Origin: Isoetes taiwanensis
Lineage: Eukaryota > Streptophyta > Lycopodiopsida > Isoetales > Isoetaceae
NCBI GenBank assembly: GCA_021234155.1
Contig: JAJEKV010000013.1
Location: 9,766,869-9,830,868 of the forward strand
Direction of reading: 5' to 3'
DNA: 64,000 nucleotides
In this document: positions 1-11,647 of the stretch, piece by piece
How positions within the stretch are numbered: position 1 is the first letter of the stretch
Layout: every line of letters starts with the position of its first letter
Notes under the pieces: generated by a model
Database searches by the model: none
What the model was told of the DNA's origin: nothing
Seen by the model: the letters and a program-made list of their open reading frames with translations, nothing else
Translations under genes and position numbers: made by a program

Positions 1-1714
1 TATTCGTTTGTGCAAGGCTTATTGGAAATCCTGTGTGAAATTCTAATAGTAAGCCATCTTCCAATGTGTGGTACATGAAAAACTTCTAGAACTGTATCTT
101 CTTCCACTGTGTGGTGAGTGAAAAACTTCTAGATCTGTATCTTCATCCAAGTCATTGTGTGCATATGTCTTCCTTCACTAAAGCTAAATAACCTTATAAA
201 TGAGCTACAAATGAGCTTAAACTGCGATGTGGTGAACTATGGGTTAAAACTGCAAATCTTACAATTAAGTGACGAATTGTAGCCATGGTGTATTTATTTC
301 CAAATTGGAATGATTCTTTAAGTGAATGAGTTGGAGAGAATTTTTGCTTTAAGGCGGCAGGATGAATGAACAATTCCGTTGAAGTTATGGCCCATATTCC
401 CTTGAGCTATTATCGCAATACCACGTTCTAAGCACTCTGCTCTTTTCTAATTTAATTGATTTACTTTATCTTGTAGATCCTTGATATACATACTGCATTG
501 CCTTTTCTCCCTTTAGGCAGAAGCATAAGTAAATACAAAACCAAAGCAGAAGAAAGAACGCTTCTTATTTACAGGTATTCTTGTGCCTGCACAGGTTCAT
601 GAGCAGTTAAAAGGGGCAATGAGAGGACATGGCAGTTAGAAAAGGTATTGATTCTACAGCATGAGGACTTTAGAAATGTCCTTACCTTTGTCATGTGCAG
701 GCGTATAAAGGGACTTTTACAACAGGAGAATAGATTGCAATAAAGAAAGCTGAGGTCAAACTGCAACATAAGCATATGTTCCCATAATCCGTGTTGAAAC
801 ATGTGTCTTATTTCCATCCTTGGCGAGGGCCAAAGTCAAAAAGCATTGTAGCACAAACCTGTAACAAAAACAAAAACTCATTTGCTTCTAGTTCTTCAAA
901 CTGGAAAAAGGTCCAAAAGAATATTAAATGTTCCAGACCTTGTGTGACGCAGAATGCAACCTTCATCCTTACTGCCCATGTTAATGGCAGGGCACTTTCT
1001 GGATCCCACAAAGTGCATATCAGTTCAAGTTAGAATATGCATGATATAATATGTGACCTACTAATTTCCACAAATCTAAAGCAGAAACTTCAATTTTCAA
1101 AAATGAGAAGGTCTGATGTTTAACGCTACAGAGAAATCTAGGAGAATGAGCATCAAATAAGAAAAACCTAAGAGATTAACAATTGTAGTGCCATGGTTTC
1201 TCGAGGTTTGCTCGCCATGGCCTACTGCAAGAACTGATGGATGCAACCAAAGCACTGATGAAGATCATCCGCAAGAAATAAGACACAGAGACTGGCTTTG
1301 CTCAAAATAAACAATTTGATAAAATAATCCTGATAACCTATTCAACCTATCAGAAGCAACCCATTCAACTATCAGAAGCAATGCATGAGCTTTATTTGCC
1401 TAAAGGCATTGGCTACAATACAAAGTAGACTATAGAGCTCATCAGTCAATTCATATGCCTCAATACATGTCCTTGTTTCATTGAAAGTTGCAGCAAGAGA
1501 TCTGTGTCTCCTAAAAAGAACTCATGCTTTCAAGTAGCCATGCTCAAGCATTCACTTGCTTTATATCCAAAATAAGCGCAGTGGCACTACTCCATGTTTT
1601 TTTTATGTCCAATGTGAGAACAATACATCTAAATGTCTTTCTGTAATGACTTAGTTTCACTTCTTTCCTTACAAATGCAAAGCTGCATGATGAAAGGAAT
1701 CCAACATTTCTCAC
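1..1714. other. Anonymous AT-rich region, no gene recognised
   Basis: No conserved domain, RNA gene or repeat structure is recognisable. Short open frames occur on both strands near 790-1030. The minus-strand one, about 67 codons, could be a downstream exon of the candidate at 1715-2053, but I found no splice pair that joins them convincingly. Confidence 0.5.
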
Positions 1715-2053
1715 CAACGAATGTTTCAAGATGGATTGCGCATCTTTGCGATCCAAAAATGCGTTTTGATTCAGCTCCAAAGCACCTGAGAAAATATGAT
1801 TAGCCTCTCGGCATGTAAATAAAAAATTTAAGACAAATATATCACAAACAAACAGAATCTAAGACTTCTTACCAAGTGCCCAACAGCTGTAGCAAAAGAA
1901 AGCTTCCATAACTCGCCAACAACCCTGAAATTTGCATTAAAATTAGTAACCCCAACCAAAATCAAGAGAACAGTATAAAATAGCAGCCTACCAAGCCCGC
2001 AACACCAAGAACCACTTCTGAATTCCTCCAAATCGATTCTATATAATCACAAA
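1715..2053 (-). CDS. Candidate internal exons of an unrecognised spliced gene
   Basis: Three short minus-strand blocks at 2053-1992, 1924-1873 and 1785-1715 are bounded by good splice signals. The donors are GTAGGC, GTAAGA and GTGAGA; the acceptors end TTTCAG and CTCAG. The phases are mutually compatible (phase 0, then phase 1) and give one uninterrupted reading of about 60 residues containing ESIWRNSEVVLG and ELNQNAFLDRKDAQ. I do not recognise the family. No start codon, stop codon or flanking exon could be placed, so this may be an exon cluster of a real gene, a captured fragment, or chance. Confidence 0.27.
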
Positions 2054-2059
2054 CTTGCA

Positions 2060-5000
2060 AGGAGGTGGATCTATGTAGGACCTAGGTCGAACGATCAACA
2101 GCGTCTGATCTATGGCGAGATGCTACTTCTGTAAGAGGTCGGGTGCCATAGCAACAGAGATTTGTACAACATGGCCGACTCCGAGACTACATAACTGAGG
2201 GAAGCGAGCTCAATCACGACTGCGGCAAAGTATTCTTGTGCCAGAACCTCCATTTTTGCCGATTCTATTCAAAGGCACCTGTTTGGGCTTTCATGGCATG
2301 ATGAGTCTGGTGCCCTAAACTGTTGTAAAGGAATACAACCATTACGTTCAAATGATATCTGCCTTCTGATGCTCAAAATAAATGCAGAGCTTCTGCAGAG
2401 GCATTTAAATTGCAGAAAGAAACAATGGCATCCATTTCAAATCAGCTCCTAAGAATGCCAAAGCCATGGAAATCTATGAGATCAATACGGCAATACCATT
2501 AGATATTTGATAGCACTATTAGGATTGCAGACAAAGAACATCCAGGGACAGAATCTGCATCGGGCATTCACCTAGGAGAGGATGCTGCATCCAGTAGCAT
2601 TGTATTTACCTAGGGAGGAGTTTTTCGTTGGTTGAAGACGGGACATCACGATTCACGAACTTGAGGACACCGGACTCTTTTGGCCTTCTTAGCAACCTTG
2701 GATATTTCGTAGCCACCGACAGAATGTAGAGGAAGCTGGCACTTCAACTAAGCAGCTTCAAAAACAGCTAAGCAGCTAGATCATGTGCCGGATTCGCTAG
2801 GTTTGGTTGTATCAAGCTATCCTTCTCTTCCAGAAACTGAAATAAGAAGGTTAGGCGAAGGAAACCATACTCAAGAGGCAACGGTGGTTGATTTCTCCTA
2901 GATCATGTGCCGGATTCGCTAGGCTTCGATGGTCTGCAAGGAGAAAAAAGGCATAAACCCTAAATGAGCAACCCTAACAAAATCAAGGACCGTCCAAAAA
3001 AATTTAAGAGAAATTTGGGCCGTCGAAAGTTTTAGGGTTTTATTCACACATACACTAAAACTTTATAATATAGGATAGGTTTTTAGCATTTTATAATATA
3101 GGATAGGTTTTTAGCGTCCACGGAGACCAACTGGCCTATGGGACCCAAACAAAAAGAGATAAGATAAGATAAGATAATTTTTTACGTCCACGGGAACCCA
3201 ACGGGTTATGGGACGGCACATGCAAGGGCAACAGCCCATCTAAAACTTCTTGGGGTCTAGGCCCCATCACCAAACACAATAACCAAATATTAAAAGGCTA
3301 CCAAGAATAAGATAAGATAATGCTAATGCTAGTAGAATTTTTATGCTTCTAAAATTATCTAGACATAGCCACCCAAGGATTGGAAGGCCATTGATCTAGA
3401 ATAATTGCCGCCTCCCCATATTAATTGCCCATTTCTTTGCAAAGCGGTCCGCCTCACCTTGCAAAGCTCCTCCTTACGGTTACACAATTGAAGAGGGGAG
3501 AGGTCCTCCCATCTTGAGAAACTAGTCCCTCCGAGGTGGTTTCCATGTCAAGAACATGTAAGCGCTAAGAGTGTCTTGAAACCAACCAAAAAGATGGCGA
3601 GGACGACGTCTTGCCTTGGCCCCACCCTAGTAGCTTTAAACAACTCCACCAAAACCTTCACATGCATGACATCGATTGAAAAATGCAAAGTAAAAAAGAT
3701 CCATATCGTAAAGGGCATCATCTTTCCTCCGCAACCCCTATAATACGCAAGTTGAGGCTCCTAGTAACGAGAAGATACCGAGGGAGCCTGCTCTCGTCAT
3801 AGCGCCAAGCATCAAGGCTCCCTCGGGTCCCCTTTGGGATTGTGGAGATGTCTGTACGCCCACTTCAACATGTTCCCTTTCCAATGTCTGCACTTCCGCT
3901 TCAACATAATGTTTCTTCGGTGGCTGTAATTCTGTATCTAGTGTCTGTACTGAGGCATCACTTGTGTCTTGTGTCTGCTCAAGTTTCACTTGAGCAGCAA
4001 GTGAAACTTATTAGTATTATGTCTATTCAAGAATAGGGTAAATTTAACTTTTAAAGCGATTGTGGAACATTTAAGTGAAACTTTTTCAAGCATGTTGTTT
4101 ATCCTAGAATATCATGAGCGAAGCATTTGGAGCATTTAATTGATTGTAGATTGAGTGAAAACATTTGCAATGTCCGCACTTGAGGGTTCTTGAGATTTTT
4201 ATGCTCTGTTTATTTTTTGTAGTGGTTGTTACTAGTAATGTAATAACAATTTGCAATCTGTAGTTGCCCAACCTTAGAGGTATTCTTTATAAACATTGTT
4301 ACGCATTAAAAAAGTTGTTACCGCATTGACAAGAACAAGAAACTAGCATGTTGCGATTTTCTAACTGTCCAAACAAAATCTAAGATGTGGAGATATTGGT
4401 CGAAAGATAATTCTTTTGTGAACCATCCACACAAAATCTAAAAATGTGGAGATATTTGAGGAAAGAGGATATTGGATTTTTCTTTTTCTTTTCTGAAGGA
4501 CGACAATCTATTATTAAGAAAAATCAAGATACATGCAAGGGACCTATGGCATGGGACTCAAAACTTGGAGGATACTGGATTTGAATTAGGGCACCCAATT
4601 TGCATTCTATAATACAAATCTCAGTACACATCCTAGTCTAAAATAACAATTGTAGAAATGCTGGCCAAAATACAGATATTGGTTTTGAATGAGGGCATTC
4701 CGGAATACACATCCCTTTACATTTTATATTTTAAGTATCAAATGTAGGGGATACCGGGAAAACAGGGCGAGATGGGATACTCGGGCCACCTGATTTGTAT
4801 TATGGAAGACACTTTTGTATTCCGGAATAGCTTCAAAGTTTTGGCAGATGAGATTAGGGAACGAAATTTTAGAAAATGGAATTTGATTGCGTTCAGCCAG
4901 TATTCGACTTCTACAATCCTTTTCGGTTTAAATTGAGTCTGGTAAGGAAAAGTTTTGGCAAAGGTTTCAATTCCTTTAGTTTTTATCCATATCCAAGCTA

Positions 5001-5280
5001 TTCAGCTCTGAGATTTTTTCACTTTGTTATGGTGGAGCTAGCACATGGTATGCAGTTTGGTCGGATTTTTGTGAGGCTCTTCAAAAGATCATAGTCATTA
5101 ATTGTTATAGTATGTGTTTTTTTCCCTGTGGAAATATATACACTCCTTAGGTCTCTGTCGTATCTGTTTTTTGCTCTGAAAGGGTATTTGTGCTTAAGAT
5201 CTTGTGATTTCTGTTAATCGATTCTTCGCTTTGCTTGTGACTCACCTCTGGAAGGGTACATTTGTGTCTCAAATTTGCAG
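2060..5280. other. Intergenic region with short simple repeats
   Basis: No gene is recognised. The stretch holds a tandem doublet of an approximately 32-bp TATAATATAGGATAGG-containing unit near 3055-3115, and a short GATAA microsatellite near 3155-3178. A small perfect palindrome (GCTCAAGT/ACTTGAGC) lies near 3977-3995. A minus-strand frame at 3738-3989 contains three spaced VQT tripeptides that come from a degenerate DNA repeat, not from a recognisable domain. Confidence 0.5.
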
Positions 5281-5685
5281 GATGGGGCTCTTAAACTTGG
5301 TCGTGTGCTTAAAGAATCTTGGCATCCACAACTACCTAAAATAGCAATTTATATTCTGAAAGATAGTGGAGTATTTAGGTTCTTAGAAGGATTTGCGAAT
5401 TCAAATGGGTTAGAGATTTTGCATTGCAAGTGTTGTGGGCTTAATCTTTGTGAGTGCTATGCACCCAATCCTCAGTATTGCTCGATTATAGGTAGGAAAT
5501 ATTCAATCCTTTACTTGTTCTGTTGCTTTATCATTCTAAGCATTTCACTTACGCCAGATGATCCTTTTCTTGTGTCGTCATATGCACACTATAGAACTGC
5601 ATTCTACGACATTGATTGGAAGGAGTTTCAGAGAGCAAGGCATGTACAAAAATCCGGCATGATCTTGTCACAAAGAGATCAATGA
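5281..5685 (+). CDS. 3' end of an unrecognised two-exon gene or gene fragment
   Basis: Exon A (5281-5491) follows a TTTGCAG acceptor and ends at a GTAGGA donor. Exon B (5558-5685) follows GCCAG and runs to a TGA stop. The 66-nt intron joins in phase 1, so the reading continues as a protein end of about 112 residues. Exon A is cysteine-rich (HCKCCGLNLCECYAPN), which may indicate a metal-binding segment. Exon B contains YDIDWKEFQRARH. The intron is itself open in the same frame, so an unspliced reading of about 136 codons is also possible. I do not recognise the family, and upstream exons could not be placed. A MITE begins 18 bp after the stop, so it would lie in the 3' UTR if the gene is expressed. 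Confidence 0.4.
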   Translation, partial: DGALKLGRVLKESWHPQLPKIAIYILKDSGVFRFLEGFANSNGLEILHCKCCGLNLCECYAPNPQYCSIIGRKYSILYLFCCFIILSISLTPDDPFLVSSYAHYRTAFYDIDWKEFQRARHVQKSGMILSQRDQ

Positions 5686-5703
5686 CTGATGGAAAAGGCC
5701 TAA

Positions 5704-6052
5704 GAGTGCATCCCCATTAGACCGAAATAGATCTCTTCCTTTGCTTCGTGGCGAATAAGGACGAAAATCAACGTGCTTCCTCTTCCTGGTTTTAGCCTAC
5801 ATGGCACAGAAAACTTATTTGATTTAGGAAGTTTAGCCTACTTCCGAAAAACTTAAATTGAAACTTACTTTGTCTTCTAGCAGAGAACAATTTGTCCTCT
5901 TGCAATAATTTTGTCTTCTTGCAAGATCTCTATTGAGAATTCTTTTGTCTTCTTCTGGTGGCGAAATCAGGTCGCAATAGGAATGGGTGTTCTTGATTTG
6001 TCGATGTGGAAGAGGAGGAAAAACCCAGTTTTGCCCTAATGGGGATGCACCC
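5704..6052. mobile_element. PIF/Harbinger (Tourist)-type MITE, 349 bp
   Basis: The ends are inverted repeats: the left end reads GAGTGCATCCCCATTAG and the right end is its complement with one mismatch (CTAATGGGGATGCACCC). Both sides are flanked by TAA (5701-5703 and 6053-6055), the 3-bp target duplication typical of PIF/Harbinger elements. The interior has no transposase frame, which fits a non-autonomous MITE. It sits just downstream of the stop codon of the unknown gene at 5281-5685. Confidence 0.72.
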
Positions 6053-6055
6053 TAA

Positions 6056-7489
6056 ACCAAAATTTAACATTTTGTGAGTCGTCATGCGTGGCTCTCTCCA
6101 TGCGTAGCTTTCTATCATTGAGAATGAATTTTGATATTTCTTCTTTTCTTTCCTTTTTTGGGTCTCGTTCCTCCCCTTGTTATATCCATTTGTTTCTTCC
6201 AATTATGTAATGACCAGTTGTTGCAAATTACACCATTATTCTGCCAACATTATAAGGCGGAATAGAACTCTATTTTTCTCCAAATTTTAAGAAGCGGCGC
6301 CGTTTCCCTGTCTAGTTTACTCCTCCAGCTCTGTTCTGCTCCAGCCTTACCGGAATCGCCATATCCTATCCTCTGCAGAGATCTTGATATTGGAGTCTCG
6401 CACTAGACCACTTTTTCCGTATTTTTTTGGTGTTTATACCAACATGCATTCTGCACCAACACATATATGGTAGAAAAGGTCTTACAACGACTTTATTTCC
6501 ACCCCAATCTGTGAATATGCCAGTTCTACAAAATCTACGGTAGCAAGGATCAGATTGCATGGCAGGATTCGCTCCTGAAACTGAAATTCCAGAGGATTGA
6601 ATCCTTCGCACAACAGCTACTTTCAATAAGGACTGTTTTTGCTATTTACAAGGGCTTTGGACTAGATATTGCGCCTAATGTGGGCATAATGTGCTATGAT
6701 TTTGCTTAAAAACAGGAAAGAGAGTAATAGTTGTGCATTAGTTGAATTCCAAAAACATTGATTGGGCATCTGCAACAAGCATTGATATGCCCTGAGGAAG
6801 CGAGAATGCAGCAGCAAAATAGGGCTTCTAAGGTCACATGGTTGATTGGAAATTTGCAACAATCGACCATTACATTCGATAATTTACACTGGTCAGGCAA
6901 AAGACTCGGCATAGCACTCCGTTCCGAGTGCTCCACCAAGTCTGACGGTGCCGCTAGAGCCTTTACAAGGCGTAATGATCCTCCCAATGGAAATTACTTA
7001 GTAGATAACTTCCATTTTTTGGGCTTTTCTAGATAGAATATTTAAGTTTCCTGTATTTGCCTAGATGAAACTTTGCATTTGTTCCTGTGATAATTTTTCA
7101 AACAGTTCTCTATGTACCACACAAATTTTGTCTTGTCCCCAGAGGGCTACTTTCACACTGTAATTTGCAATACAAGAGACTTAGGCAATACGAAACTGAA
7201 TTATTTTCTTCACTACATTGCTTGGGACAATCCACCAAAATAGCCTTCAATGTTTTTAACGATGCAGATAGAAGTGGTATTGGTGTTGAAAGATTCTTGG
7301 CTAGGTTGTTGGCCCTCTGCATTCCAGCTAGTCATTTTCTTTCTTCTTCTTCTTTTCCTTTTTTTCTCTTGATCTTGGTTAGAGTCGAAGGTAGGCAAAG
7401 CAAGATTTGGCATGTTGGGTCTAATTTAAACACAAGGTGTGGTGAAGGTGATTTCAAATATGATTCCCAATTTGTTTCCAGAATAGAAT
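6056..7489. other. No gene recognised
   Basis: Short open frames exist on both strands (for example 6758-7036 and 7087-7491 on +), but none shows a recognisable domain, and codon content does not distinguish strands. The LINE fragment begins at about 7490. Confidence 0.45.
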
Positions 7490-8344
7490 AAATGGACTAG
7501 CACAGTGGCCATCCTCTTGGCAGCACACTTGCAGACAGGAGAACCAGGGAGGCGAGTCCAGCGTGGTAGACTATGTATTGGTAGCTGAGCAAGACATGCA
7601 TCTCGTCAAACATTTTCGAGTGGGAACAGATGGTAGGGATGAGGAGGTGGACTCAGACCACCTGCCGCTCTACTTGAAGCTGGTGTGGCAGGTTGCTCAG
7701 CCACCTGTACAACACCTCCTCGCATGGCCCAGCTCAGACTGGATTATGAGCACGCTCATACTTACTTCCAGATGCTTACAGAGGACCTAGCAAGCATCTC
7801 ATAGTGCTCAACACTAGAGCAGCAGGTAGGCAGGCTCATTGACGTCCTCGGGGTTGCTGCAGAAAGATGTTTTGGGAGAAGCTGCCCCCGGCAAACCTCG
7901 AGAGCTATGACCTTTCCCAATAACTAGTGATTTGATGCTGAGTGCAAAGAACGCAACCAAGTCACAAATCCTGCTCTATGCCCGGATGCGGTCAAGCAAT
8001 ATCGTTTTTTCATTAAGACTAGAAAGGCCAGGTACATTGCGGCCCATCAACAAGAAATGTTCTTCCTCCTGGAACGTCATCCCAAGACCTCCTGGTGAAG
8101 AGTGCTCAGAACACCCAGTGCTGCCCACAGGAAACATTACTCTGGACCAATGGGGACAATACTACAACAGCTCTACAATCCTGAAGGTTGCACGGGCGGC
8201 ATTACACCCGTAGCAGGGCCCGGTGCTGGAAATCACAGAGGCGGAGGTAGCGCAGGGGCTGCAGCGTCTCGCCAATGGAAAAACGCCAGACCTCGATGGC
8301 ATGCAGACGCAGTTACTCAAGTAGGCAGAACCATCCATAGCACC

Positions 8345-9001
8345 TGTTGGGCGAATTCCCCATATCCACCCAGCATAAGGGGGGGTGTGGCAAACACAAA
8401 ATTTTACTTCTGGAATAGAGAATAACCAAAGAAAATCTAGAACCAAGAACTTAAATTGGTGCACCAAAAATTAACTCTTTTGATAACAAGGAGGAATACA
8501 AAGCTTCGGGTAGATTTGGATGTGGAGGAGGCTCTCACCCTCCTCCTTGAGCTCTGCCACTAAGCCCATATAGGCTACATTCTGCCACGAGCCTGAGAGA
8601 GAGTGAGCTTTTGTTTTTCCAAAATATTTATACAAACAAAATTTAATCTAGACCATCCAAGATTTTAGCACCACTTAATCTCAACCCTCCACTGCACCAC
8701 TTAATCTCAATCTTCCATCTCCACCACTTCATCTTGACCCTTTATTTGCACCACTTAATCTTGGCCTTTCATCCCAATCATACAATTTTAACCATTGCCC
8801 AAACAATTAAATACATGGTCTCACAACATTATGGTGGCTCTGTTGACAAGTTGCCTTCAACACGAGGTCCAATCTCCCCATGTTCCCTGTTGCAACTGGC
8901 CTAACTTTCACCATAAAATTTTAGACCACTACATCATTGCCCAAAATTAAAAAATAGTGGTTTCTTAATGTTGGCCAAATGTGCCAACATTTGAGCCAAC
9001 A
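8345..9001. repeat. Left LTR (657 bp)
   Basis: Begins TGTTGG and ends CCAACA. Compared with the right LTR it differs by scattered substitutions and small indels (for example in the C- and G-runs of the first 60 bp and near 8575), so the insertion is old enough for the LTRs to have diverged but not ancient. Confidence 0.87.
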
Positions 9002-9998
9002 TGAATGCCCAAACAAACATGGCCGGTCTCTCGGCCAAAAACTTCAACTGCATAATACATTTTAGGCATAGGACGAGCAAGGAAAAAACTGAGGCACATA
9101 AAGGTTTAGTATGAAATCGAAAGGTTTAAAATAAAATAGGTGGATCACAGGGGAGGTTATCAGCCAGATAAAAGAATAGGGCAAATATAAGGGCAACGGG
9201 AGGCGATATGGCGGCAGAGTGCAGGCATGGCAAGCGGCAGAGCAGTTAGGTTTGTGTAGGTAAGGAGCAAGATAGGCTATAGCGGTTTCTAGATTGCGTG
9301 AAAGAGCAACATGCAAAGCAGAGGATATAAGATTGGCAAGCAAAGCAGAGCAGAAAGAAAAAAGCTTATGCGTTTGGATTCGAAAGTTATGGCATCGGTC
9401 TTGCAAATCGACCTTGCTTGTGCAGTGTAAGCATAGAAAATCGAGAGCATATGGCACCGGGTCGCTATCTCGATATTAAAGCGTAGATTTGGAATCGATA
9501 TGAGCTTTTGTGTAGGTAAGAAAAAAAACAAGGTGAAAAGCTTCCATCGCTCTTGAGATATCGCATTATGCTTCTTCAAACCGGCCTTGGCTTCTTCACT
9601 AATTTGTAACAGAAAAAAACTTGCTCACAGATATCCAAGACTGGCTTGCTTCAAAGAAACCACCATGTTTTTCTTGATGGAGTTTGCACGTAAAACCACC
9701 ATGCTTTTTCATGATGGAGTTTGCGCATTACTGGGATAATCGAGGTATCTTCTTCTGCACATCTTTTGGCCATTTGAATGGTTTCTCTTGCAGGTAGAAT
9801 CTTCCAAAAATTTGCTCCGAATACATTTGACTTTCTCATACTATGATCGCATCATTCTTGATAACATCAATAAGTATGGATCTTTTAGAAAATATCTCAT
9901 GCTTCCGCTCTTGCTCCTCAAACAAATCGGGAACCAGATTCATATGGGGAAGAAAACCCGCTCAAATGAACAGGGGTCCCTAAGAATCGAACCATTTA

Positions 9999-10654
9999 TG
10001 TTGGCTGAATTCCCCATATCCACCCAAAGATAAGGGGGTGTGGCAAAACACAAAATTTTACTTCGGGAAACAGAGAATAACCAAAGAAAATCTAGAACCA
10101 AGAACTTAAATTGGTGCACCAAAAAATTAACTCTTTTGATAACAAGGAGGAATACAAAGCTTCGGGTAGATTTGGATGTGGAGGAGGCTCTCACCCTCCT
10201 CCTTGAGCTCTGCCACTAAGCATATAGGCTACATTCTGCCACGAGCCTGAGAGAGAGTGAGCTTTTGTTTTTCCAAAATATTTATACAAACAAAATTTAA
10301 TCTAGACCATCCAAGATTTTAGCACCACTTAATCACAACCCTCCACTGCACCACTTAATCTCAATCTTCCATCTCCACCACTTCATCTTGACCCTTTATT
10401 TGCCCACTTAATCTTGGCCTTTCATCCCAATCATACAATTTTAACCATTGCCCAAACAATTAAATACATGGTCTCACAACATTATGGTGGCTCTGTTGAC
10501 AAGTTGCCTTCAACACGAGGTCCAATCTCCCCATGTTCCCTCTTGCAACTTGCCCAACTTTCACCATAAAATTTTAGACCACTACATCATTGCCCAAAAT
10601 TAAAAAATAGTGGTTTCTTAATGTTGGCCAAATGTGCCAACATTTGAGCCAACA
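9999..10654. repeat. Right LTR (656 bp)
   Basis: Aligns along its whole length with the left LTR, with the same TGTTGG and CCAACA ends. It is immediately followed by GCACC and then by LINE reverse-transcriptase sequence. Confidence 0.87.
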
Positions 10655-11647
10655 GCACCGTTACTAACCGCCATGTTCAACTTGGCGTTGCGGGAAGGTT
10701 TTTCCCCGCAGTGGACCACTAGCAGGGTTGTCCCAATCTACAAGGAAGGAGACCCGCACTGCCCGACCAATTACTGGATCATCATGATCAGCTCAATATT
10801 TGCAAAGCTCCTTGCTGAAATCCTTGAGCAGGAATTGACAAGATTGGCAGAGGTATTAGAAGTGCAGACGCTCATGCAGGCAGGATTCAGGCCGAGGCAC
10901 TCAACCATTGATCATACACGATGCGGACTTTGGTTGAGGACAGCAGGAACCATCGGCAAGATCTGTATTGCTGCTTCGTAGACCTCGCAAAGGCTTTTGA
11001 CATCGTACTCCGGAAAAGTTTGTGGACAAGATTAAAGCACTCGGCGTCCCCGTGGAACTATAGAACGCAAATGTACATGTTATATGAGACGGCATGTTAC
11101 CGTGAACTAACGGTCAACCATTTGAGAGCAGTATCGGGGTCTTCCAGGGATGCCCTCTCTCTCCCACGCTATTTGGCCTATATATTGATCAGTTGGAGAG
11201 ATGGCTTGCTGATAATGGAGGCAGTTTGGCTCAACTTCTATACCGAATCACCAAGCAACTAGTCTATGCTGATGATGTAGACCTCCTGGCTCACACTCAG
11301 GTGGGCATGCAACACCATCTCGATGCCCTGGACACATTTTCCAGGTGACTGATATGCGCGTCAACTTGGCCAAGACCAAGGTGGTCCCGAAGCTGTATGA
11401 TTGGGCCCACCAGTCGCACCTATTGAAGGTGCTAGTAGAACCTGTATTTTGTATGGGGTCGATGTCTGGGGCCCGGTGGTTTCCCTCGCCACTTGGAATG
11501 ACTTGGGGCAGGTGCAGAAAGCTTTCTTGGCATGGGCCCTGGGAGTAAAGTCCACAGTTCCATACCAGATACCCAAACCTGCCTGATTTCCTCTCGATGC
11601 GCAGGGAGCTTGCCTTTAGAGCTAGGAGTCAGCACAAGGGTTTTGGA

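Larger units (their letters stand above)
8340..10659. mobile_element. Short non-autonomous LTR retrotransposon, complete, inserted in the LINE
   Basis: Two highly similar LTRs (8345-9001 and 9999-10654) flank a 997-bp interior. Both LTRs begin TGTTGG and end CCAACA. The whole unit is flanked by the perfect 5-bp target duplication GCACC (8340-8344 and 10655-10659), and removing it restores the LINE reading. The interior has no gag or pol frame, so it must have been mobilised in trans (TRIM or LARD-like, but short). A TATA-like AAATATTTATAC near 8620-8630 and 10275-10285 suggests plus-strand transcription. I found no convincing primer-binding site or polypurine tract, so the orientation is not settled. 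Confidence 0.88.
7490..11640 (+). mobile_element. 5'-truncated LINE (non-LTR retrotransposon), interrupted by an LTR element
   Basis: The left part (7490-8344) encodes the end of an apurinic-like endonuclease with a VDYVLV strand and the catalytic SDHLPL motif at 7653-7670, followed by the linker before the reverse transcriptase. The right part (10655-11640) resumes at exactly the interrupted point with the RT. RT landmarks are VVPIYKEGDP, a D-L-A-K-A-F-D block near 10980, QGCPLSPTLFG in another frame near 11145, and YADD at 11265-11276. A GVDVWGP / QKAFL segment ends the ORF, as in plant LINEs. Several frameshifts and stops make it non-functional. The 5' half, including ORF1, is missing. RT fragments of the same family occur at 44240-44515 and 46080-46290. 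Confidence 0.85.

Noticed and set aside
3738-3989. Minus-strand frame with three spaced VQT tripeptides, loosely like dynein light-chain (LC8) binding motifs
   Set aside because: The repeats reflect a degenerate DNA repeat, the motif fit is poor (no TQT core), and no gene context supports it.
9890-9905. AAAATATCT evening-element match
   Set aside because: It lies inside the LTR retrotransposon interior with no gene nearby, so it is most likely chance.
9975-9998. Possible minus-strand primer-binding site (TGGTTCGATTC) next to the right LTR
   Set aside because: It begins with TGG but does not correspond to the 3' end of any plant tRNA I can name, and no polypurine tract supports that orientation.
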